Of a stretch of DNA of 15,233 nt, positions 6,926 through 12,952 are shown in pieces. The stretch is from Candidatus Bathyarchaeota archaeon (GTDB taxonomy: Archaea; Thermoproteota; Bathyarchaeia; Bathyarchaeales; Bathyarchaeaceae). The stretch is taken from assembly GCA_020350305.1 (NCBI GenBank), contig CP070709.1, positions 815,527 through 830,759 on the forward strand, read 5' to 3'. The notes under the pieces were generated by a model. It was not told the origin of the DNA. It saw only the letters and a program-made list of their open reading frames with translations, and searched no databases. The position numbers and the translations under genes are program-made. The first letter of the stretch is position 1. Every line of letters starts with the position of its first letter.

Positions 6926-8116
6926 TTGAAAAAAGCGCTTATAGTTGCATTCCTTTTTACTCTTCCAATGTTTTCAATAATCTTTCCAAGAGCAATTGCA
7001 CTAATACCAGATCACCCCGAGTTGATAGCCAGTCTTAGCACTAATTCTCCTACAATTGATGGCTACTTAGGTAGTGCTGAGTGGAGTGACGCCACAGGAT
7101 ACAAAGTCAACCTGATAGGCTCCACAAACATTTCGACTTGGCTATACCTTAAACACAATAGCACACACGTGTACATCGGTCTTGTAGTGTGGCAGATTGG
7201 GACTCATACAACAGACCAGTTCGCGATTTTCTTTGATGAGGGCGATGACGGAGGGCGTGGAAGTGGAACCCGCGACTACACCTTAACGGATGAACAAGAG
7301 GATTTGAAATCTTGCCAGCCTGGTCCCACACTCAAAGATGGTTTCTTCAATGACCCAAACTGGTTTGTTCCTATCATCTCGGAAATCGATTTTGAGGCTA
7401 ATTGTGTGTATGAAGTTGACCATAGTACTTCAGTAGATGAGATCGAGTTTTGGGAAGGCTTCAGTTGGGTTGATGACCACTGGGAATGTGAGTTTGCTGT
7501 ACCCTTTATGGGCAACGATACGGGAACTGATGATCTTAGTGACCTCAACTGCACAACAGCCGACACCGTTGGCTTCAAAGTCCAGTACTTCACCTCTTTT
7601 CCTGCAAACAACTACTACTACCCAGAAGAAGACCAAAAACAGATTTTCACCTATGCGAACCTGAGTTTTTCACCTCCGCCTACCATTGAGAGCTGCACCC
7701 CTACAGGTTCCAAAAAAGACGTCTTCAACTTAGGCGAGACAGTGTATGTGAACGGAAGCGGTTACTCATCTTCTACAACCTATGACTTCTATATAGTGGA
7801 CGACGTAGCTACATGGACCAACGGCTTGTCGATTCCAGCAAGAGTTACCGGCACTTTAACAACTGTATCCTCTGACCCTTCAGGAAACATTCTCCCGACA
7901 GCAGTATGGGGCAACCCTCAGACCATTGGCAAATACGACATCATAGTTGACATCAACGGTAACGGGCAATATGACGCAAACATCGACGCATTGGACGACA
8001 ACGACGTGGAAGTAACTGCAGGATTTATCGTCCCAGAATTCTCATCGATCCTACTGATATTTATCGTGGTAACATCACTATCAGCCATCCTTCTCAAAAA
8101 AAGGAAGTTATTCTAG
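6926..8116 (+). CDS. Secreted PEF-CTERM protein with CBM9-like domain
   Basis: A 396-aa exported protein with a TTG start supported by GGAGAG 7 nt upstream. Residues 1-25 are a signal peptide. About 33-245 resemble carbohydrate-binding module family 9/DOMON-like domains (TIDGYLGSAEWSDATGY, then LYLKHNSTHVYIGL and FFDEGDDGG). About 250-365 form a second beta domain common beside archaeal sorting tails (ETVYVNGSGY, GKYDIIVD). It contains an aspartate-rich DINGNGQYD loop that resembles a calcium-binding EF-hand or dockerin loop. The C-terminus has VPEFSS (369-374), a hydrophobic helix and KKRK, a PEF-CTERM tail. Several N-glycosylation sequons are present. It is divergent from the archaeosortase, its likely processing enzyme. 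Sugar binding is inferred from fold resemblance only. Confidence 0.85.
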   Translation: MKKALIVAFLFTLPMFSIIFPRAIALIPDHPELIASLSTNSPTIDGYLGSAEWSDATGYKVNLIGSTNISTWLYLKHNSTHVYIGLVVWQIGTHTTDQFAIFFDEGDDGGRGSGTRDYTLTDEQEDLKSCQPGPTLKDGFFNDPNWFVPIISEIDFEANCVYEVDHSTSVDEIEFWEGFSWVDDHWECEFAVPFMGNDTGTDDLSDLNCTTADTVGFKVQYFTSFPANNYYYPEEDQKQIFTYANLSFSPPPTIESCTPTGSKKDVFNLGETVYVNGSGYSSSTTYDFYIVDDVATWTNGLSIPARVTGTLTTVSSDPSGNILPTAVWGNPQTIGKYDIIVDINGNGQYDANIDALDDNDVEVTAGFIVPEFSSILLIFIVVTSLSAILLKKRKLF

Positions 8117-8194
8117 AGCCCACGCGGCTATAGAGATCTTCGCGAAAAAAACCAGCGATGACCACCACTTCTCTCCGACGCATTCTCCTTTAAA

Positions 8195-8203
8195 ATGCAT
8201 GCA
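8195..8203. repeat. (ATGC)n palindromic element, copy 4
   Basis: ATGCATGCA directly after TTTAAA and followed by CATGCAA, so it is slightly extended. It lies between convergent gene ends, 10 nt from the HIT gene stop. Confidence 0.65.
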
Positions 8204-8212
8204 CATGCAAAT

Positions 8213-8620
8213 TCAGACGAATTGTCTTATCCTAGCCGCTACAGTGTCTAATTCACTCGGTTGACATATTTCGCGTGATCGACACGACTTCGCTCCCCCA
8301 TATCTTGGAATAATATGCACATGAAGATGAAACACAATTTGACCAGCAGCTCTTTCATTATTTTGAACAACACTGATTCCTTCAGCACTTACTCCCTTCT
8401 TGACTGCGTATGCTACTTTCTTCACAATCCTGAACAAGTGTGCAACTTCTTCTTCTGGAATCTCATAAATATTCTCATAGTGATTCCTAGGTATTACAAG
8501 CGTGTGGCCCTCGTTTATCGGTTTCATGTCCAGAAAAGCGGCTACTGCTTTATCTTCGTAAATGTAACTCGCAGGAGCTTCCTTTCTCGCTAGTCTACAA
8601 AATCTGCAATGCCCGGTCAT
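8213..8620 (-). CDS. HIT-family nucleotide hydrolase/transferase
   Basis: A 135-aa protein of the histidine-triad superfamily (HinT/Fhit-like), which hydrolyses nucleoside 5'-phosphoramidates or dinucleoside polyphosphates; cytoplasmic. The signature HLHVHII has H98, H100 and H102, with H100 expected as the nucleophile. N-terminal CRFC (5-8) probably contributes to a zinc site with a downstream histidine, as in many HinT-like proteins. DMKPINEGHTLVIPRNHYEN (31-50) is the usual family block. The length is typical of single-domain members. AGAGGT (complement of 8627-8632) lies 6 nt before the ATG. It follows the EF-Tu-like gene by 47 nt on the same strand, so the two are probably co-transcribed. 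The exact substrate is not predictable. Confidence 0.93.
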   Translation of the reverse strand: MTGHCRFCRLARKEAPASYIYEDKAVAAFLDMKPINEGHTLVIPRNHYENIYEIPEEEVAHLFRIVKKVAYAVKKGVSAEGISVVQNNERAAGQIVFHLHVHIIPRYGGAKSCRSREICQPSELDTVAARIRQFV

Positions 8621-8657
8621 GAAGCAACCTCTTTCGGCTACTCACTGAATGTCGCAC

Positions 8658-8665
8658 GCATGCAT
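8658..8665. repeat. (ATGC)n palindromic element, copy 5
   Basis: GCATGCAT in the short gap between the EF-Tu-like gene and the HIT gene, within a probable two-gene transcript. Confidence 0.6.
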
Positions 8666-8667
8666 TT

Positions 8668-8961
8668 CTACGAAAGAACCCTGTAGACACAATCTCCTTC
8701 TCTAACTCTCTGATCAACCTTCAAACCTATACTCTGCCCGGCTCCAGCACTCTCGATATTTTCATGCTCAATTTGCATCGACTCCACGGTCTGCTCGAAA
8801 TTTGATGTATCTCCTTGAATGAGTATCCTATCACCTACACGTAAAGTATCCTTCAGCTCCACGACAGCTACACTAATCTTTGCGAAATAGTGAGTCACTT
8901 CACCAATTTCTTTCAATTCTTTATCAGTCGGCAATTTCGAATTCCCTAATAATCTAAACAT
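8668..8961 (-). CDS. Translation elongation factor-like (EF-Tu domain-2-type) small protein
   Basis: A 97-aa beta-barrel protein related to domain 2 of translational GTPases and to the C-terminal domain of U32 peptidases. Recognisable stretches are IGEVTHYFAKISVAVVEL (19-36), LRVGDRILIQG (40-50), the family-typical FEQTVESMQIEHENI (55-69) and VDQRVREGDCVYRV (82-95). There is no G domain, so it is not a GTPase. The family is usually annotated translation elongation factor-like; a role in binding RNA or a translation component is inferred only. No ribosome binding site is seen, but a TATA-like GCATATAGG at 8995-9003 would place the transcript start about 12 nt before the ATG. The HIT gene follows. 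Confidence 0.85.
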   Translation of the reverse strand: MFRLLGNSKLPTDKELKEIGEVTHYFAKISVAVVELKDTLRVGDRILIQGDTSNFEQTVESMQIEHENIESAGAGQSIGLKVDQRVREGDCVYRVLS

Positions 8962-8994
8962 CTGATTTCGCTTTAATGTTTTTCCAATTGCTCG

Positions 8995-9003
8995 CCTATA
9001 TGC
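8995..9003 (-). promoter_or_regulatory. TATA-like box of the EF-Tu-like/HIT unit
   Basis: The minus strand reads GCATATAGG, about 38 nt before the start codon at 8961, predicting a very short leader. Confidence 0.45.
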
Positions 9004-9076
9004 GTGACAAAAAAAGGAAAAATGATGAAATCCCCTTAAAAGAAATCCTCAACCCCCTTGACATAGTGTCGCTTCT

Positions 9077-9274
9077 CTATGTTGATTTCTGAACTGCCTC
9101 ATGTTCATTGCTTGGACGCATGTTCCGTTGTGGCGCACTGACACCCGCCCTTTGTCTGTTTAGGTTTTGTGTTTGTGTGCAATCGCAGTTCCAATCACAG
9201 TGTTCTATCCCAAGTCTCTTTTGTTTTTGCATCTGAAGCATGTCGCAGTCGCAGCCTTGAGTTTTCAATCGTTC
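9077..9274 (-). pseudogene. Cysteine-rich continuation after an in-frame stop
   Basis: The reading frame of the small gene at 9275-9403 continues past its TAA for 65 further sense codons to a TAG at 9077. The continuation is rich in Q, D and C: GCDCDML near its start, then EHCDWNCDCTQTQ. The boundary reads QTRT-stop-ERLKTQ, and a CAA-to-TAA change would restore a smooth TRTQERLKTQ. This suggests a gene of about 108 residues with a recent nonsense mutation. Alternatives are a chance open frame or a separate ORF started at TTG 9268, which has no ribosome binding site. Confidence 0.4.
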
Positions 9275-9403
9275 TTAAGTCCGTGTTTGAAGCACATCGC
9301 CATTCTGACTTCCAATGACATAGGCTTGTATAGGTGCAGCAAGAAAAGCGATGACAACGATACCTACTGCCAATCCTATTCCCTCCATCATTTTACCATT
9401 CAT
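9275..9403 (-). CDS. Small secreted or membrane peptide, 42 aa, unknown function
   Basis: A 42-residue gene with a near-ideal start: GGAGGTA (complement of 9411-9417) then 7 nt then ATG 9403. The peptide is MNGKMMEG followed by a hydrophobic helix (about 8-23) and APIQAYVIG, which looks like a signal-peptidase site or a short membrane anchor, then a polar tail ending in LQTRT. I do not recognise the family. The frame stays open beyond the TAA at 9275-9277 (see the pseudogene entry), so this may be the surviving front of a longer protein. A symmetric TATA box (9499-9506) and a 19-nt palindrome lie upstream, between it and the divergent HTH gene. Confidence 0.6.
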   Translation of the reverse strand: MNGKMMEGIGLAVGIVVIAFLAAPIQAYVIGSQNGDVLQTRT

Positions 9404-9410
9404 ACTTTAC

Positions 9411-9417
9411 TACCTCC
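9411..9417 (-). promoter_or_regulatory. Strong ribosome binding site of the 42-aa peptide gene
   Basis: The minus strand reads GGAGGTA, 7 nt before ATG 9403. It is among the strongest such sites in the window and the main reason for calling this small gene. Confidence 0.7.
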
Positions 9418-9478
9418 ATTCTTTTGCTCACAAGAAAAACAGGGTCACCGTATGGTTTAGATGTTCGTTGTAACAAAG

Positions 9479-9497
9479 TGTTTCAAATTTTGAAACA
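9479..9497. promoter_or_regulatory. Perfect 19-nt palindrome, candidate operator
   Basis: TGTTTCAAATTTTGAAACA is a perfect 9+1+9 inverted repeat. It ends one base from the symmetric TATA box CTTATAAG (9499-9506). For minus-strand transcription towards the small peptide gene it occupies the space between TATA box and predicted start (about 9478), where a bound repressor would block initiation. The HTH protein encoded at 9649 is the obvious candidate ligand, by inference. Confidence 0.6.
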
Positions 9498-9498
9498 G

Positions 9499-9506
9499 CT
9501 TATAAG
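9499..9506. promoter_or_regulatory. Symmetric TATA box between divergent genes
   Basis: CTTATAAG is self-complementary and could direct transcription both to the small peptide gene (minus) and towards the HTH-transporter operon (plus, predicted start about 9529). The plus-strand leader would be about 120 nt, long for an archaeon, so a second plus promoter may exist. Confidence 0.5.
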
Positions 9507-9648
9507 GAGTGTTTAGTCCTTAGATTTTGTGAGTGAAACACGCGTTCCAAAGCTTTGATTTTCTTTCTGGTAATTTCATTCATTCTCACTGTTCTTGGCT
9601 TTTTCTTTTTTTGCAATCGAAGGTGGTTTTGGTGGAAGAGGCCACGAA

Positions 9649-10059
9649 ATGGGTGAACAGATTCCACAGTCTTTCTGGGTTCTCATGTTCATTGGGCCTC
9701 TTGTCGTCTTTTTGAGCCCATCAGCGTATGCCTTGACTTTTCCAGCGCTCAGAGAAGGCAAACCTAAGATAGAGGCTTCTTCGGTGCCAATGGTTGAGAA
9801 AGGAGAATCTGCCCTTAATGCAGTTTTGCGAGTTCTAAATGAAGATGAGAGAAAAGTGATTGAGATTCTTGTTGCTGAAGGTGGAACGATGTTACAGAAG
9901 GATATTCGTTGGAAGACTGGTCTATCACGAGTGAAGATCCACAGAATACTTTTTAGGTCAGCAAAGAGAGGAATTGTCTCAGCTGAGAAATACTATAATA
10001 CAAATAGAATTACACTAGCAGACTGGCTTACGAACAAGAAAGGGCTGGAAGATGACTGA
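9649..10059 (+). CDS. Membrane-anchored winged-helix (HTH) protein
   Basis: A 136-aa protein with a hydrophobic segment at about 9-28 (WVLMFIGPLVVFLSPSAYAL), a polar linker, and a C-terminal winged helix-turn-helix domain at about 56-128: LNEDERKVIEILVAEGG, a helix around MLQKDIRWKTGLS, the recognition helix VKIHRILFRSAKRG, and a wing around IVSAEKYYNTNRITL. Archaeal proteins combining a membrane helix with such a domain are usually treated as membrane-bound transcription regulators. I use ATG 9649 because GAGG at 9638-9641 precedes it by 7 nt; the frame is open back to a TTG at 9595. The stop overlaps the next gene's start by 8 nt, indicating translational coupling. The palindrome at 9479-9497 is a candidate target. 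Confidence 0.75.
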   Translation: MGEQIPQSFWVLMFIGPLVVFLSPSAYALTFPALREGKPKIEASSVPMVEKGESALNAVLRVLNEDERKVIEILVAEGGTMLQKDIRWKTGLSRVKIHRILFRSAKRGIVSAEKYYNTNRITLADWLTNKKGLEDD

Positions 10060-10588
10060 AAACTTATCAAAAGAAACCTATCGTTTGGAAGGCATCGCCT
10101 TTGGGCTTGCAGACGGCTTGATTATGTGTCTAGGTCTTATAATCGGAGTTGCTGAAGTCACCTCTGACACTCGGTCTGTAGTAATTACAGGAATAATCGG
10201 TGGCTTTGCCAACGCATTTGGAAATTCCATCGGATTCTTCATGTCCCAATCAGCAGAAAGAGCATTACAAATTCATGAAACGACGGACCACGGAGTATCA
10301 ACGAGAATACATTCTAGAAGGGAGATATTCACAAACACCTTCTTCGCATTCGCATCAACCATCGCTGCTGCGCTAGTTCTACTATTCCCATTCATAGTTC
10401 TCCAAATGAACCAAGCTGTAATACTTACGTTCATAGTCGGAACCATAATGGCATTCATCCTAGGAAGCTACGTAGGCAAAACAAGCCATGAAAGCCCTTA
10501 CAAGGAAGGACTAAGATACGCTCTACTCGCCCTACTAGGAGCAATAATATCACATTTCATAGCAGACTGCATCCAACTCCTAATCTAG
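10052..10588 (+). CDS. VIT1/CCC1-like (TIGR00267-type) membrane transporter
   Basis: A 178-aa membrane protein with about five hydrophobic helices. The first carries GLADGLIMCLGLIIGVAE and the second GGFANAFGNSIGFFMSQSAE, the arrangement of the VIT1/CCC1 (DUF125) family of Fe(II)/Mn(II) transporters and its archaeal TIGR00267 branch. A charged segment around 72-92 (ERALQIHETTDH, then HSRREIF) follows helix 2, where iron-binding carboxylates sit in VIT1. It is shorter than eukaryotic VIT1. Its ATG lies inside the last codons of the HTH gene (8-nt overlap), so the two proteins are made together. Metal specificity is inferred from family membership. A T-rich tract at 10609-10620 follows. Confidence 0.8.
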   Translation: MTENLSKETYRLEGIAFGLADGLIMCLGLIIGVAEVTSDTRSVVITGIIGGFANAFGNSIGFFMSQSAERALQIHETTDHGVSTRIHSRREIFTNTFFAFASTIAAALVLLFPFIVLQMNQAVILTFIVGTIMAFILGSYVGKTSHESPYKEGLRYALLALLGAIISHFIADCIQLLI

Positions 10589-10608
10589 AAGGCAATGATA
10601 GTCCAATA

Positions 10609-10620
10609 TTTCCTTTTTTC
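10609..10620 (+). terminator. T-rich terminator after the HTH-transporter operon
   Basis: TTTCCTTTTTTC, 20 nt past the transporter stop, resembles an archaeal oligo-U terminator. No hairpin is evident. Confidence 0.4.
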
Positions 10621-10691
10621 AGCAGTCCCAATTTTCCTATTTCTCAAATGATTCCAAAATTCGCAACCGCGTAGAAAACCCATTTTCCCTC

Positions 10692-10700
10692 TTTTAATAA
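10692..10700 (+). promoter_or_regulatory. TATA-like box upstream of the ABC operon (distal)
   Basis: TTTTAATAA is centred 26 nt before the first base of the TGCATGCA copy at 10722. Confidence 0.4.
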
Positions 10701-10720
10701 TGCCTTCTCTTTCCAGTGTT

Positions 10721-10729
10721 ATGCATGCA
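10721..10729. repeat. (ATGC)n palindromic element, copy 6
   Basis: ATGCATGCA between the transporter and ABC operons, downstream of the TATA-like box at 10692-10700. Confidence 0.7.
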
Positions 10730-10748
10730 GCAAGGTAAAACTGCAACC

Positions 10749-10757
10749 GATAAATAG
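10749..10757 (+). promoter_or_regulatory. TATA-like box of the ABC operon (proximal)
   Basis: GATAAATAG predicts a transcript start near 10779, inside the second TGCATGCA copy, leaving a leader of about 30 nt before the ATP-binding gene. Confidence 0.5.
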
Positions 10758-10771
10758 GAGTCTGCTGAAAT

Positions 10772-10781
10772 CATGCATGCA
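10772..10781. repeat. (ATGC)n palindromic element, copy 7
   Basis: CATGCATGCA, the longest copy in the window, sits on the predicted transcript start of the ABC exporter operon. Confidence 0.7.
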
Positions 10782-10807
10782 CAAACTGAAGGGCGCGTGC
10801 GTGTGGA

Positions 10808-12031
10808 ATGCGTTCTGCAAAAACTGACACTATTGAAGTCAGCGGATTGACCAAGATTTTCGACGGCAGGGTTAGGGCAGTAGATGAAATAAGTTTTACT
10901 GTGAAGGGAGGCGAAATTCTAGGATTTCTTGGGCCTAATGGGGCTGGCAAGACGACCACGCTAAATATGCTGTCAACACTGTTGAAACCAACCAGCGGCA
11001 CTGCCACTGTAAACGGACATGACATCGTTGAAGAACCTGATGCAGTCCGCCGAAGTATAGGATATGTATTCCAAGACCCGACGCTGGACATAGAATTAAC
11101 TGGGCGCGAGAACTTAGACTTCCATGGGCGACTATACAACCTGAATCGAAATCTACGAAAGCAACGGATTAAGGAAATGTTGGAGATAGTCCAACTCACT
11201 GATCGAGCTGACAACCTCGTAAAGACTTATAGCGGCGGTATGAAAAGGCGACTGGAAATAGCAAGGGGATTACTCCACCACCCCAAAGTCCTCTTTTTGG
11301 ATGAGCCAACACTGGGTCTCGACCCCCAGACTCGCCGTTCCATTTGGGAACATATCCAACGCCTAAATCAAGAGAAGAAAATCACGATCATTCTGACCAC
11401 GCACTATACGGAAGAAGCAGACTATCTCTGTGACCGCATTCTTATCATTGACTTTGGCAAAATCGTGGCGCTGGACAAACCGGACAAGCTTAAAGCACAG
11501 TTAGAAGGAGATGTTGTGAGCCTAACCTTTAAAGCCCCTACGATGATTTCAAAAGTGCGTCCCCTCTTTGAGAAAAAGAATTGGATACGCCGTGTTCATC
11601 TTGTTTCCATTGATGACAATCAAGTCGCAGCAAGCAGGATGATGAATATGATGCAAGGAATGGCCGCTGGCTCGGGGATGATGGGCGGAATAAGCCATGG
11701 AAGCGCTGGCGGTCGCAGGGTGCCCGAACACTCTGAGAAGATGCCGTCACAAGGTGCATCCAGCCAAAATAGTTTCAGCAATCAAACCCCAGGTTCAAAG
11801 CGATTAAACCTATTGGTGGATGACGGGGGACATCGAATCCCCAGCATCGTCAAACTAGTAGATGAAGCTGGAGTAGCTCTGGAATCAGTGGAGCTACACA
11901 AGCCAACACTTGATGATGTCTTTATCTCAGTAACAGGACGGAACATCAGAGACCAACGCGGGAGCTTCATGGAGATGGTACGACGTCACCGGATAATGCG
12001 GCAAGCGCGAGGGCGACAAAGCCATGGCTAA
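10808..12031 (+). CDS. ABC exporter ATP-binding protein, DrrA-type
   Basis: A 407-aa ATPase subunit of an ABC-2 type exporter related to daunorubicin-resistance DrrA. Seen motifs: Walker A GPNGAGKTT (42-50), Q-loop Q89, signature YSGGM (141-145), Walker B VLFLDEP (161-167) with catalytic E166, D-loop after LGLD, and H-switch H199. After the nucleotide-binding domain comes the C-terminal DrrA domain ending in PTLDDVFISVTGR. A methionine- and glycine-rich insert (about 278-302) and a Ser/Gln/Asn-rich stretch (about 303-328) separate its two halves, making the protein longer than the roughly 320-aa usual form. The permease follows after 30 nt. The exported substrate is unknown: lipids, antibiotics or glycolipids are known for relatives. 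Confidence 0.92.
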   Translation: MRSAKTDTIEVSGLTKIFDGRVRAVDEISFTVKGGEILGFLGPNGAGKTTTLNMLSTLLKPTSGTATVNGHDIVEEPDAVRRSIGYVFQDPTLDIELTGRENLDFHGRLYNLNRNLRKQRIKEMLEIVQLTDRADNLVKTYSGGMKRRLEIARGLLHHPKVLFLDEPTLGLDPQTRRSIWEHIQRLNQEKKITIILTTHYTEEADYLCDRILIIDFGKIVALDKPDKLKAQLEGDVVSLTFKAPTMISKVRPLFEKKNWIRRVHLVSIDDNQVAASRMMNMMQGMAAGSGMMGGISHGSAGGRRVPEHSEKMPSQGASSQNSFSNQTPGSKRLNLLVDDGGHRIPSIVKLVDEAGVALESVELHKPTLDDVFISVTGRNIRDQRGSFMEMVRRHRIMRQARGRQSHG

Positions 12032-12061
12032 TACGTTCATTCAAGAGGAGTTTGAAACATA

Positions 12062-12850
12062 ATGGTTCAACCACTATCTAGTCAAGCAATTTACGTCGTC
12101 TTACTCCGAGAACTGAAACGCTACTGGCGGGCGAAGGCGCGTATTATTTCGTCTGTGGCCCAAAGCATTTTCTTCCTTGCTATATTCGGCTTGGGACTAG
12201 GTGGGTTTATTGGTGGTGTCGGCAAAGTTAGCTACCTCTCTTATTTGGCACCAGGCATTATCGGCATGGGACTCCTCTTTGGCTCAGTGTTCTCTGGGAT
12301 CTCAGTCATTTTCGATCGCCAATTCGGCTTCATGAAGGAAATGCTAGTCGCACCTGTCAGCCGAACCAGCATTATCCTAGGCAAAATCCTTGGTGGCGCC
12401 GTGACTGCGTCGATTCAGGGCATAATATTAATGGCAGTTGCCGGAATCATGGGGGCTTTTACACCAACTCCGGCTTTGGCCTTTGGAGCACTTGCAGCAA
12501 TAGGCGTTATGCTACTCATCACGGCCGGCTTTGTGGGACTCGGTGTGGCAATAGGGTCAACCCTTAATGATTTCCATGCATTTCAACTACTGTCTACCTT
12601 TGTGATATGGCCACTATTCATGTTGTCGGGTGTGTTCTTTCCTATAGATGCAGTGCCTTTGCCTCTTCAAGCCGCAATGTTATTTGATCCCATGTTTTAT
12701 GGAGTCGAACTGCTACGGTGGTGTTTGCTAGGAGTTGGAACACCGTTGCTTGGCCCATTTGGGGGGCTGATTAGCTTAGGAGCGCTCACAGGCTTCAACG
12801 CATTAATGATAGGCATCGGTACATACCTCTTCTCCCGCGCCCAAGTCTGA
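12062..12850 (+). CDS. ABC-2 type exporter permease, DrrB-type
   Basis: A 262-aa membrane subunit with six hydrophobic helices (about 28-50, 57-80, 101-131, 134-160, 174-196 and 225-255), preceded by an amphipathic N-terminal stretch (RELKRYWRAKARI). The family signature region around IFDRQFGFMKEMLVAPVSR (83-101), an elbow/coupling segment contacting the ATPase, is clear. It forms the export channel with the ATP-binding protein encoded just upstream, as a homodimer in a 2+2 complex by family analogy. GAGGAG near 12045-12050 precedes ATG 12062 by 11 nt. No gene follows on this strand, and the neighbouring aminotransferase is convergent. Confidence 0.9.
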   Translation: MVQPLSSQAIYVVLLRELKRYWRAKARIISSVAQSIFFLAIFGLGLGGFIGGVGKVSYLSYLAPGIIGMGLLFGSVFSGISVIFDRQFGFMKEMLVAPVSRTSIILGKILGGAVTASIQGIILMAVAGIMGAFTPTPALAFGALAAIGVMLLITAGFVGLGVAIGSTLNDFHAFQLLSTFVIWPLFMLSGVFFPIDAVPLPLQAAMLFDPMFYGVELLRWCLLGVGTPLLGPFGGLISLGALTGFNALMIGIGTYLFSRAQV

Positions 12851-12877
12851 AGGCGACTAGCCGAGAAAAATCCAGCG

Positions 12878-12886
12878 TGCATGCAT
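12878..12886. repeat. (ATGC)n palindromic element, copy 8
   Basis: TGCATGCAT in the 102-nt gap between the convergent permease and aminotransferase genes. Confidence 0.65.
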
Positions 12887-12952
12887 ACGCACACTTTTGA
12901 AGTTTATTGAATGACAGAAATATAACAATTTACTGCACACACAAGAGTTTCG

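Noticed and set aside
8315..8593. 92-codon plus-strand frame opposite the HIT gene
   Set aside because: It lies entirely antisense to a gene with a clear HIT motif and shows no domain of its own.
9167..9460. 97-codon plus-strand frame across the small peptide region
   Set aside because: It is antisense to the small gene that has a strong ribosome binding site, and has none itself.
9533..9715. 60-codon plus-strand frame before the HTH gene
   Set aside because: No ribosome binding site; it overlaps the HTH gene in another frame and is Ser/Phe-rich, as expected for T-rich leader DNA.
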